From positions 434,001 to 498,000 of the forward strand of contig NZ_JACHVP010000001.1 in assembly GCF_014190775.1 (NCBI RefSeq): a stretch of DNA of 64,000 nt, written 5' to 3'. Positions 7,809 to 15,491 of this stretch are shown one piece after another; position 1 is the first letter of the stretch; each line of letters starts with the position of its first letter. The position numbers and the translations under genes are program-made. This DNA is from Leifsonia aquatica (GTDB lineage: Bacteria > Actinomycetota > Actinomycetes > Actinomycetales > Microbacteriaceae). The notes below the pieces were generated by a model. The model was given only the letters and a program-made list of their open reading frames with translations, had not been told where the DNA came from and ran no database searches.

Positions 7809-9725
7809 ATGACCACCAACCTCACCATCATCCAGCGCTCGCCCGATCCCGACGGCGGGGGCACGTCGCGGGACCGGCGCCCCACCGTCGCCGAGCGGTT
7901 CCGCGCGGCCGGCCGCAGCCGGATCGGCGCGGTCCTGCTCCTCGCCGCGACCGTCATCGCCATCGTCTGGGCGAACATCTCGTTCAGCGGCTACGAGGCG
8001 TTCTGGGAGACGCACCTCACGCTCGGCCTCGGCGACCTCCACCTCGACTTCACGCTGCACGCGCTCGTGAACGACGCGCTGATGGCGATCTTCTTCTTCA
8101 CGGTCGGGCTGGAGGTGCGCCGCGAGTTCGCGATCGGCGAGCTCACGAGCTGGTCGCGCGCCGTCGTGCCGGTCGTGGCGGCGCTGTTCGGGCTGGCCGT
8201 CCCCGCACTGATCTTCGTGCTGTTCACGGCGTCGACCGGGCAGGCGCACGCGTGGGGGATCGTGATCTCGTCCGACACGGCCTTCCTGGTCGGTGCGCTG
8301 GCGCTGATCGGGCCGCACGCCACGGGGAGGCTGCGCGTCTTCCTGCTCGCCCTGGCGGTGGTCGACGACATCGGTGCGCTGAGCATCATCGCGCTCGTCT
8401 ACACGAAGGACTTCACGCCGCTGCCGCTCATCGTCGCCGCGGTCGGGCTGGTGGGCGTCTACCTCACGCGGTATCTGCCCGCCGGGCGCGGCCCGGTGTA
8501 CGCGACGCTCGCGATCGTGGTGTGGCTGTCGTTCCTCGCGTCGGGAGTCCATCCGACGCTCGCGGGCGTCGCGATCGCCCTGCTCATCCCGGTGTACCGG
8601 CCCGACAGGCGCGACGTGGAGCACGCCCTCGACCTCGCGCGGACCTTCCGCCAATCGCCGAACACCGAGTACGCGCGGGCGGCGGCGAACAGCCTCCGCG
8701 AATCCATCTCGATCAACGAGCGGCTGCAGTCGGCGTGGTCGCCCTATGTGGCGTACGTCGTGCTGCCGCTGTTCGCGCTCGCCAACGCCGGGGTGCGGCT
8801 GGACGGCGGCATCCTCGCCGGCGCGCTGGTCTCGCCGCTCGCGTGGGGTGTGGTCGCCGGTCTGGTCGTCGGCAAGTTCGTCGGCGTGTTCGGCTCGACG
8901 TTCGCGATGCGGCGGCTGCGGATCGGCGAGTTCGGTCCCGGGCTCACGGTCGACCGGCTCGCGGGAGGCGCGGCGCTGTGCGGCATCGGCTTCACCATCT
9001 CCCTCTTCATCGTCGACCTCGCCATCCCGGATGAGACCGCACAGAACGCCGCGCGCGTCGGGGTGCTCGCCGCGACCGTCATCTCGTTCGCGGTCGCGAC
9101 CGTGATCTTCCGCATCTCCGACGCCCGGCGCCCGAAGGAGGAGGCGGGGCTGACCCTCGTGCGTCCCGTCGACCCGGCGCGCGACCACGTCTACGGCGAC
9201 CCGGACGCGCCGTACACCCTCGTCGAGTACGGCGACTTCCAGTGCGGATTCTGCTTGAAGGCGACCGGATCGGTGGTGGAGGTGCGGGCCGAGCTCGGCG
9301 ACAGCGTGCGGTACGTCTGGCGGCACGCCCCGCTCACGCGGTTCCACCCGAACGCCCTCGCGGCGGCGGAGGCGTCGGAGGCCGCCTCGCGCCAGGGGCA
9401 GTTCTTCGAGTTCGAGCGCAGCCTGTTCGCCGACCAGGAGCATCAGCTGCCGTCCGACATTCTGCGGCGGGCCGAGGAGCTCGGCCTCGACCTGGACCGC
9501 TTCGAAGCCGACCTGGCCTCGCCCGAGGTGACGGCCCGCGTCCGCGATGACATGCTCGACGCGGAGGCGATGGACATCACCGCCGTGCCGACCTTCTTCA
9601 TCAACGGCCGCCGGCACATCGGCCCCTACGACGCTCAGACCTTGATCAAGGCGCTGCAGGAGACGGCGCCGACACCCGCACCCGCACCCGCACCCGCACC
9701 CGCTCGCAGGCGAGACGGCGAATAG
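7809..9725 (+). CDS. nhaA: Na+/H+ antiporter NhaA fused to a DsbA-like thioredoxin domain
   Basis: A 638-residue protein. Residues 40-435 are NhaA, with Asp186-Asp187 in the VVDDIGA motif (the ion-binding aspartate pair) and Asp156 in SSDTAF. Residues about 450-620 form a thioredoxin_4/DsbA-like domain with the active site CGFC at 479-482 and a cis-proline in AVPTFFINGR. The same NhaA-thioredoxin architecture is known in other actinobacteria. A Pro-Ala repeat encoded by CACCCG hexamers follows, then RRRDGE and the stop. The last codons and the TAG stop lie inside the hairpin repeat at 9710-9767. The start has AGAGGAG upstream. The antiporter keeps cytoplasmic pH and sodium in balance; how the redox domain affects it is not known to me. 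Confidence 0.95.
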   Translation: MTTNLTIIQRSPDPDGGGTSRDRRPTVAERFRAAGRSRIGAVLLLAATVIAIVWANISFSGYEAFWETHLTLGLGDLHLDFTLHALVNDALMAIFFFTVGLEVRREFAIGELTSWSRAVVPVVAALFGLAVPALIFVLFTASTGQAHAWGIVISSDTAFLVGALALIGPHATGRLRVFLLALAVVDDIGALSIIALVYTKDFTPLPLIVAAVGLVGVYLTRYLPAGRGPVYATLAIVVWLSFLASGVHPTLAGVAIALLIPVYRPDRRDVEHALDLARTFRQSPNTEYARAAANSLRESISINERLQSAWSPYVAYVVLPLFALANAGVRLDGGILAGALVSPLAWGVVAGLVVGKFVGVFGSTFAMRRLRIGEFGPGLTVDRLAGGAALCGIGFTISLFIVDLAIPDETAQNAARVGVLAATVISFAVATVIFRISDARRPKEEAGLTLVRPVDPARDHVYGDPDAPYTLVEYGDFQCGFCLKATGSVVEVRAELGDSVRYVWRHAPLTRFHPNALAAAEASEAASRQGQFFEFERSLFADQEHQLPSDILRRAEELGLDLDRFEADLASPEVTARVRDDMLDAEAMDITAVPTFFINGRRHIGPYDAQTLIKALQETAPTPAPAPAPAPARRRDGE

Positions 9726-9767
9726 TTCGCCGTCTCGCGCGTTTTCGTGTGAATTCGTGCCGCCTCG
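9710..9767. repeat. 58-bp hairpin repeat, copy 2, containing the nhaA stop codon
   Basis: GCGAGACGGCGAA (9710-9722) pairs with its complement at 9726-9738, and the 3-base loop is TAG, the stop codon of nhaA. GTTTTCG and ATTCGTGCCGCCTCG follow as in copy 1. The hairpin plus T-run can end nhaA transcription, and the copy lies between convergent genes. Confidence 0.85.
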
Positions 9768-9783
9768 ATGGGCGCGCTCGCGC

Positions 9784-10695
9784 TCAGCGGGTCAGGAGCT
9801 CGTCGGTGGTCAGGTCGGGCAGGACCACGCTCACCTGGGTGCCCCACGGGTCGGCGGCGACGATCGAGCGGCCGTCGTCGGCGAAGGGGATGCGGTGGTC
9901 GCGCAGCCGGGCGGCCAGGGCATCCAGCTCGGTGCGGGCCGGGACGGTGATCGCCACCTCCCCGAGCCCCAGGCTCGCGGCACGCGGGCCGGAGCCGGCG
10001 CTGTTCCACGTGTTCATCGCGATGTGGTGGTGGTAGCCGCCCGCGGAAGCGAAGAGGGCCCCGCGGAACTCGCTCAGCGTGGACTCGAAACCGAGCGCGT
10101 CGACGTAGAACGCGCGCGCCGTGGCGATGTCGCCGACTTGGAGGTGCACATGCCCGACGGTCCCGTTCAGCGCGGATCCGGCGTCCAGTACCTCCTGTGC
10201 CAGGTTCGCCTGCAGGTACGCATTGGGGTCGAGCCAGGTGGTGTCCATCTGGATCTGCCCGCGCTCGCGCCTCCAGGTCTCGCGGGGCCGGTCGGTGTAG
10301 AGCTCGACGCCGTTGCCCTCGGGGTCGGTGAAGTAGAACGCCTCCGAGACGAGGTGGTCGCTGGAGCCGACGAAACGGCTGCGCGGATCCTGCGCGGCGC
10401 GGTACACGGTCGCCGCGAGGTTCGCGGCGTCGGGGAAGAGGAACGCGTTGTGGAACAGCCCGGCCTGGCGCGGGTCGACCGCGGGGAGGTCGGGCGTGTG
10501 GATGAGCGACACCATCGGCACGCCGTTGCGGCCGAGCACGCGGTGCACCTCGCGGCCGCGCGCGTCGGCCTTCTCGTCGAGCGCCTCGAAGGCGAAGGCG
10601 GCGGAGTAGTACGACGACATCAGCTCCAGGTCGCCGACGCGGAGGGTGGGGGCCGCCATGTGCGTGGAGGCGTCGAGCAGCTGGTCGGTGGTCAT
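9784..10695 (-). CDS. VOC family ring-cleavage dioxygenase-like protein (CatE type)
   Basis: A 303-residue protein with two vicinal-oxygen-chelate modules. Each has the usual paired motifs: GLFHNAFLFPD with FTDPEGNGVELYTDRP in the first half, and GHVHLQVGDI with FASAGGYHHHIAMNTW in the second. The His of GHVHLQV, the His cluster HHHIAMN and a C-terminal acidic residue are the expected metal ligands. It resembles extradiol dioxygenases of the quinone- and catechol-responsive CatE/MhqO/MhqE group. The start has GAGG six bases upstream. It is transcribed alone from a well-formed promoter wrapped by an inverted repeat, so regulation by an aromatic- or quinone-sensing repressor encoded elsewhere is likely. 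Confidence 0.85.
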   Translation of the reverse strand: MTTDQLLDASTHMAAPTLRVGDLELMSSYYSAAFAFEALDEKADARGREVHRVLGRNGVPMVSLIHTPDLPAVDPRQAGLFHNAFLFPDAANLAATVYRAAQDPRSRFVGSSDHLVSEAFYFTDPEGNGVELYTDRPRETWRRERGQIQMDTTWLDPNAYLQANLAQEVLDAGSALNGTVGHVHLQVGDIATARAFYVDALGFESTLSEFRGALFASAGGYHHHIAMNTWNSAGSGPRAASLGLGEVAITVPARTELDALAARLRDHRIPFADDGRSIVAADPWGTQVSVVLPDLTTDELLTR

Positions 10696-10726
10696 CGTGA
10701 GTCCTCGGTCGAAACGGAATGGTGTC

Positions 10727-10765
10727 GCGTCAACCGATCATAGTTCCAAATGGTTGACGCTTCAA
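10727..10765 (-). promoter_or_regulatory. Promoter of the VOC gene inside an inverted repeat operator
   Basis: On the minus strand TTGAAG (10765-10760) and TATGAT (10742-10737) are 17 bp apart, a good sigma-70 type promoter. Perfect 9-bp arms GCGTCAACC (10727-10735) and GGTTGACGC (10752-10760) enclose the -10 box and spacer. A repressor bound here would exclude RNA polymerase. No candidate regulator gene is adjacent. Confidence 0.75.
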
Positions 10766-13423
10766 CTAAACCGGGGAGGCGTCCGCATCATTCCCGGCGA
10801 GGGCCTCGGCGACCGCTTGCTCCACGCTGAGCTCACGGCCCTCCGCCATGGCCGCCTCCACCTCCGGCGCCGACGGACCGGCGAGCAGACGGTCGAGGTA
10901 GCGGCGGTGGAAGGTGAAGGTCGGCCCGTTGTGCGTGCCGCTGCGCTCCCGGAGCGCCTGCGCGGCACCGGCCAGCAGACCGGCCCGGGAGGCGTCGCCC
11001 GCCAGGGCGGCGACCGCGACCATCCCCTCCAGGCCGAACGCGATGCCCTCGCTGTGCCCGATGCCGGCGGAGACCGTGACGCTGCGGGCGAAGTCATGAC
11101 GGGCCGCCTCCACATCGCCGCGGATGAGGTGCGTCCAGCCCAGGTGGTAGGAGGCGATCCGCTCCCCGACCGCGTCGCCGTCGCGCCGGGTGAGGGCGAG
11201 GCTACGCTCGAAATGGTCCTGCGCGGCGGTGATCTCCTGCTGGGCGAGAGCGATCCGCCCGAGCAGCACGTGCGCCATGGACTCGCCCCAGACGCTGCCC
11301 GTCGAGCGGAACAGCGCGAGGCTCGCCTCCATCACCTCCTGGGCGCGGGGGATGTCGGGGCGCTCGCCCGCCAGGAGCGCGAGCGCGAGGGAGATGCGCG
11401 CGAGACCCTCGCCGTCGGCGTCGCCCGCGCGGTGGAAGAGGTCGGCGCTCTCGGCGAGGGAGGCGGCGACGCGTCCGTCGGGATCCTTCCAGAACTCGAT
11501 GGTCCCGGTGAAGTAGAGGGCGATGGCGCGGGTGCGATCGCTCAGCGGTTCGCCCGCGTCGAGGGCCTCCGCCATCCAGGTGCGCACCTCGCCGAGCAGA
11601 CCCGTCACCCACCAGTAGAGGTAGAGGCTGAGCGCCAGGTGCGCGGCCCGATCCCAGTCGTGACGGTCGAGGAGGAAGCGCTCGGCGGTCCGCAGGTTGT
11701 CGCGCTCGTCGCCGAGGCGCTCCATCCACTCGTGCTGGCCGGCCCCCTTCAGCGGCTCCTGCGCGGCATCGCCGAGCGCGAGCAGGTACCGCGCGTGGGC
11801 GTCGCGCGCGGCGGTCAGCCCGCCGTCCCGCTCCAGCTGCTCCCGCGCGTACTCGCGCACGATCGCCTGCATCGAGAACCGCGGCCGCTCGTCGCCGTCG
11901 TGGCGGCCGACGAGGCTGCTGTCGACGAGGGCGGCGAGGTCGGAGAGCACGTCGGCGTCCTCCGCCCCGTCGCCATGGCCGAGCGCCTCGACGGCGTCGA
12001 GCGTGAACCCGCCCTCGAAGACGCCGAGGCGCGAGAGCAGGCGGCGCTGCCCGGGCTCGAGCAGCTGCGTGCTCCACTCGATGGTGCGACGGATGGTCTG
12101 CTGGCGCTCCGGGAGGTCGCGCGAGCCTCCCACGAGCACGCTCAGGCGGCGGTCGAGCCGGTCGAGCAGCTCGGCCGGTGAGAGCACGCGCACGCGGGCC
12201 GCGGCGAGCTCGATCGCCAGCGGCACGCCGTCGACGGCCTCGCACACTCCGACGACCGCCTCCGCGTTGTCCGCTGTCACCTCGAAGTCGCCCGCCACGG
12301 CGCGGGCGCGCTCGACGAACAGGCTCACCGCCGACTCGTCCTCCAGGGGTCCGACGTCGTAGCTGCGCTCCGCGCTCACGCGCAGCAGCGCGCGGCTGGT
12401 GACCAGCAGCGCCAGGCCCGGCGCCTCGGCGAGCAGCCGCATGAGGAGCGGGCCCGCGTCGAGCACCTGCTCGAAGTTGTCGAGGACCAGCAGGATGCGG
12501 CGGTCGTGCAGCGCGGTGATCAGCTGCTCCGCGATCGGCGCGTCTCCCGTGTCGTGCACGCCGAGCGCCTGCGCGATGCGATTCGGGACGCGCTCCGGAT
12601 CGTGCACGGCGGACAGGTCGACGAAGACGGCGCCGTCGTCGAAGCCGGGCGCAGCGGCCCGCGCGACCGCGATCGCGAGCCGGCTCTTGCCGATCCCGCC
12701 CGCGCCGACGAGGGTGAGCAGCCGCGTGCCGGAAGCGAGCATCCCGCGCAGCGCCGCCACGTCGGCGTCGCGGCCGACGAGGGCGGTGAGGGGAGCCGGG
12801 AGGCGCACGGGCGTGAGCAGGCGTTCGGCGTCGAGGCGGGCGCTCCTCGCCGGGGCGGATGCGGCCATCCCGCGTTCGGAGTCCGCGTTCGACCGGGAAC
12901 CGGACTCGCCGCCGACACCGTTCGCGACGGCGAGGACGAGGCGGCTCTGGTCGAAGCGCTCGGCGAGGAGGGTGGCGAGGTCGGCCTCCACCAGGCGCGC
13001 GAGCTCCTTCGGCGTCTCGAAGTACTTGTACGCGGCACGGTCGTCGTCGCGGATGCGGTCGAGCAGCGCGCGGAGCCGGGACTCCCGCTCCGGCGCCGGG
13101 CTCTTGATGTACAGCAGGCGCGGCAGGTCGGGCGGGCAGAGGTCGTACTCGTCCTCGAGGCCCGAGACCTGCTCCTCCGGCGCGACCCAGCCGTACCGCT
13201 CCCAGTACAGGCCGAGGAAGACGTCGCTCTGGTCGAGATAGGCGCGGTAGAGCTCGCGCGGAGGATGCGGGCGGGCGCCCAGCTCGAACATCACGGGGGC
13301 GAGGTGCAGGCGCTCGATGGCGTGCCGCGCCGCCCGCCGCTCGTCGGCCAGCTCCTGGAGGGTAGAGGAGACGAAGATGCGTAATCGCTGATCGGGCGTC
13401 CGGATTACATGAGACGTGCTCAT
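10766..13423 (-). CDS. DUF4062-STAND NTPase-TPR protein
   Basis: An 885-residue multidomain protein. Residues 12-100 match DUF4062 (RLRIFVSSTLQELADERRA, VFLGLYWERYGW), a TIR-like fold seen at the N-terminus of signalling NTPases. Residues 210-480 form a STAND/NB-ARC ATPase: Walker A GAGGIGKS at 240-247, Walker B LLVLDNFE at 311-318, VTSRA after it, and the GVPLA motif near 399. A winged-helix region follows, then TPR-like repeats to the end (DAQEPLKGAGQ onward). Such proteins oligomerise on sensing a signal; some relatives act in antiphage defence and others in regulation. There is no DNA-binding output domain at the C-terminus. A palindrome covers the start codon. It stands alone, so its effector would have to be the DUF4062 domain itself. 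Confidence 0.88.
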   Translation of the reverse strand: MSTSHVIRTPDQRLRIFVSSTLQELADERRAARHAIERLHLAPVMFELGARPHPPRELYRAYLDQSDVFLGLYWERYGWVAPEEQVSGLEDEYDLCPPDLPRLLYIKSPAPERESRLRALLDRIRDDDRAAYKYFETPKELARLVEADLATLLAERFDQSRLVLAVANGVGGESGSRSNADSERGMAASAPARSARLDAERLLTPVRLPAPLTALVGRDADVAALRGMLASGTRLLTLVGAGGIGKSRLAIAVARAAAPGFDDGAVFVDLSAVHDPERVPNRIAQALGVHDTGDAPIAEQLITALHDRRILLVLDNFEQVLDAGPLLMRLLAEAPGLALLVTSRALLRVSAERSYDVGPLEDESAVSLFVERARAVAGDFEVTADNAEAVVGVCEAVDGVPLAIELAAARVRVLSPAELLDRLDRRLSVLVGGSRDLPERQQTIRRTIEWSTQLLEPGQRRLLSRLGVFEGGFTLDAVEALGHGDGAEDADVLSDLAALVDSSLVGRHDGDERPRFSMQAIVREYAREQLERDGGLTAARDAHARYLLALGDAAQEPLKGAGQHEWMERLGDERDNLRTAERFLLDRHDWDRAAHLALSLYLYWWVTGLLGEVRTWMAEALDAGEPLSDRTRAIALYFTGTIEFWKDPDGRVAASLAESADLFHRAGDADGEGLARISLALALLAGERPDIPRAQEVMEASLALFRSTGSVWGESMAHVLLGRIALAQQEITAAQDHFERSLALTRRDGDAVGERIASYHLGWTHLIRGDVEAARHDFARSVTVSAGIGHSEGIAFGLEGMVAVAALAGDASRAGLLAGAAQALRERSGTHNGPTFTFHRRYLDRLLAGPSAPEVEAAMAEGRELSVEQAVAEALAGNDADASPV

Positions 13424-13425
13424 GT
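13407..13425. promoter_or_regulatory. Palindrome covering the STAND gene start codon
   Basis: ACATGAG and CTCATGT are perfect 7-bp arms with the spacer ACGTG. The ATG (13421-13423, minus strand) lies inside the right arm. It could be an autoregulatory operator or an RNA hairpin that hides the start codon. Confidence 0.55.
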
Positions 13426-13484
13426 CACGTCATTGTGCGGGGTCGCGGCGCGGTTGTACAGGGGGCGCGCAGCGGACGCCCGAC

Positions 13485-13545
13485 GCACATTCGGCACGAA
13501 TGTCGCGAAACGGCGGGCGTTTCACGACATTCGTGCCGAATGTGC
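13485..13545. repeat. 61-bp double-palindrome intergenic repeat, copy 1
   Basis: Two 21-bp arms (13485-13505 and 13525-13545) are perfect inverted copies, with a 19-bp spacer that carries a further GAAA/TTTC pairing. Each arm is itself a palindrome around ACATTCG-GCA-CGAATGT. The copy at 40924-40984 has the same 21-19-21 layout. It lies between two genes on the minus strand. Confidence 0.9.
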
Positions 13546-13559
13546 GGGGGTGCGGGAGG

Positions 13560-14207
13560 CTACATGTCGCGGTAGCGCTTGGCCGCGGCGAGGGCCTCGC
13601 GCAGCCCGTCCGCGTCGAAGCGCGTGACGTAGCCGGGGGTGTCGCGCTGGATGCGCCATCCCTCCGCGAGCGGGCCGATGTCGACGGCGTCGAAGCCGAA
13701 CTGGTCGATGAGCGCGGCGACGCGGTCGCGTGCCTCGGCATCGTCGCCGGCGACGACCAGGGCGCGGCGGCCGGGGGTCCCCGCGGCCTGGCCCTCGGTG
13801 GTGAGGGCGGCGGCGCCGATGTGGTTGAAGGCCTTCACGACCTTCGAGGTCGGCAGCACGGCCTGCAGGCGCTCGGCGACCGTGGTCGACTCGTCGTCGA
13901 GCTCCGGGATGTTGCCGTCGCGCTGCGGGTAGTAGTTGTCCGTGTCGATGACGATCTTGCCGGCGAGCTCGGCGACGGGGAGGGTCGCCTCGGCCGCGAG
14001 CGGCACGGTGACGACGACGAGGTCGCCGGCCGCAGCCGCCTCGGCGGGCGTCGCGGCGCGCGCCTGCGGTCCGAGCTCGGCGACGAGGTCGGAGAGCGTC
14101 TCGGGGCCGCGCGAGTTGCTCAGCACGACGCTGTAGCCGTGGGCGACCGCGAGGCGGGCGAGCTGGGAGCCGATGTGGCCGGAACCGATGAGTCCGATGG
14201 TTGTCAT
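13560..14207 (-). CDS. NADPH-dependent F420 reductase-like protein
   Basis: A 215-residue Rossmann-fold protein starting MTTIGLIGSGHIGSQLARLA, the dinucleotide motif of the F420:NADP oxidoreductase (FNO) and YpaB-like group. Further family traits are LSNSRGPETL after the second strand, VVVTVPL, and VVKAFNHIGA in the middle. The size fits FNO (about 210-225). Members move hydride between NADPH and F420 or simply oxidise NADPH; whether this one uses F420 cannot be told from the sequence. It stands alone between a palindromic repeat and a gap of 78 bases that holds a short tandem duplication. No regulator is visible next to it. Confidence 0.8.
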   Translation of the reverse strand: MTTIGLIGSGHIGSQLARLAVAHGYSVVLSNSRGPETLSDLVAELGPQARAATPAEAAAAGDLVVVTVPLAAEATLPVAELAGKIVIDTDNYYPQRDGNIPELDDESTTVAERLQAVLPTSKVVKAFNHIGAAALTTEGQAAGTPGRRALVVAGDDAEARDRVAALIDQFGFDAVDIGPLAEGWRIQRDTPGYVTRFDADGLREALAAAKRYRDM

Positions 14208-14254
14208 ACTCGGGCGAACCGGTGCGGGCCGCGAGTCATTCCCGGATCCAGCGA

Positions 14255-14281
14255 CCTCCCGAGCAGCTCCTCCCGAGCAGC
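14255..14281. repeat. Short tandem repeat in the intergenic gap
   Basis: CCTCCCGAGCAGC occurs at 14255-14267 and again at 14269-14281 (period 14), directly after the stop of the OmpA-domain lipoprotein gene on the minus strand. It looks like a slippage duplication. Confidence 0.7.
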
Positions 14282-14285
14282 GACG

Positions 14286-15476
14286 TCACGCGCAGAGGCC
14301 CACACCCGCCGAAGTCAGGACGACGGTGCGGTTCTGCGCCGCGACGGCGTCGGAGTACGCGCCGCTCGCATCCGTCTCGGCCCGCCAGCCGCACCAGTCG
14401 TGGCCGACGCCGGCGGTGGTGAGCTCGGCCGCGGGCACGCCGAGACCGACGAGAGCGGTCTTCACCGCCTCCGCCCGGCGCTGCGACAGGGCGAGGTCGG
14501 CGGTGTTGCTCGTCGCCTGGTCCTTGGAGGCCGTGCCGGTGATGGTGACGACCTGACCGTTCTGCTCGATGGCCGGGACCAGCGACGCGAGCGTCTGCTG
14601 CGCCGCGGGCGGGTCGGCGAACGTGGCCGTGTCCTTGGTGAAGCGCAGCTCGCTGTCGCGGATCACGACGGGGTGCGACCAGTCCGTCTTGGTGGCGACG
14701 GCCTCGACGGGCACCGGCGTCACCGCGGGCAGGCCGGTCGTCGCGCCACCCGAGGCCGGCTCGGGAAGCAGGGAGAGCGTGCCGCCCGCGGCCTTCACGA
14801 CGGCGGTCCAGATGGCCTCCAGGTTGCTGCGGGCCGGGATGGTGAGCGGCTGCTGATCGCCCGCGGTGTCGCCCATCCCCGACCAGTAGACGGTGACGCC
14901 CTTCAGGTCGGTCGGCAGCAGGTTGCGGGAGGTCAGATCGGCGACGACCTGCGCCGGGTCGGCCGAGAGCAGGCCGCTGCCGGCGAAGTCGAGCGGGTCC
15001 GTGGTCTGGAGGCCGCTGCCGACGACGAGCACGCCCATCGGATCCTTCCCCAGGTTGCGGGCGGCCTGGTCGATCGCGCCGAGGAAGTCGACCTGCGGGT
15101 TCGCGGCCTTCAGTCCGTCGATGTACTGCGTGATCTGGGTGAGCTTGGTGCGCTGCTCGTTCTGGCACACGATCGCGTCCTGCGCGGTGGAGCCGATCAG
15201 CGTCGTCCCCATCACCTGCGGGGTGCCGGAGGGGATGACGACGGTGACGCTGCCGTTGCTCGCGCCGACGGCCTTCAGCTGGCTGGTGGCCGAGGCGGGC
15301 AGGGCGGTCGTCGGCGCGTTGGCGGTGCTCCCGGCGACGACGCCCAGGTTGCGCGGGGCGGACTGGTCGCACGCCTCGCCGGACGCGGTCGCCGATGAGC
15401 AGGCGGTGAGGCCGGCCGCGAGGGCGAGCACGCCGGCGACGGCGAGAGCGGTGCGGATGCGGGGGAGAGTGGGCAC
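14286..15476 (-). CDS. OmpA-domain lipoprotein
   Basis: A 396-residue exported lipoprotein. Residues 1-26 are a lipoprotein signal peptide ending LTAC, with Cys26 as the lipidated residue. Residues about 45-230 look like a von Willebrand A-type domain (GSVTVVIPSG, GVLVVGSGLQ, VTVYWSGMGD). Residues about 285-395 are an OmpA-like domain (LRFTKDTATFADP, VVTITGTAS, LSQRRAEAVKTALV), which in other proteins binds peptidoglycan. In a monoderm cell this would tether the outer face of the membrane to the wall. It is the last gene of a four-gene operon with a membrane protein and two charged coiled-coil proteins, 15 bases after the membrane protein gene. The system is not one I can name. Confidence 0.85.
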   Translation of the reverse strand: MPTLPRIRTALAVAGVLALAAGLTACSSATASGEACDQSAPRNLGVVAGSTANAPTTALPASATSQLKAVGASNGSVTVVIPSGTPQVMGTTLIGSTAQDAIVCQNEQRTKLTQITQYIDGLKAANPQVDFLGAIDQAARNLGKDPMGVLVVGSGLQTTDPLDFAGSGLLSADPAQVVADLTSRNLLPTDLKGVTVYWSGMGDTAGDQQPLTIPARSNLEAIWTAVVKAAGGTLSLLPEPASGGATTGLPAVTPVPVEAVATKTDWSHPVVIRDSELRFTKDTATFADPPAAQQTLASLVPAIEQNGQVVTITGTASKDQATSNTADLALSQRRAEAVKTALVGLGVPAAELTTAGVGHDWCGWRAETDASGAYSDAVAAQNRTVVLTSAGVGLCA

Positions 15477-15491
15477 GAGTGCTCCTCGAGG

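Noticed and set aside
9671-9704. CACCCG hexamer run considered as a regulatory repeat
   Set aside because: It lies in frame at the end of nhaA and encodes Pro-Ala; a coding slippage tract explains it.
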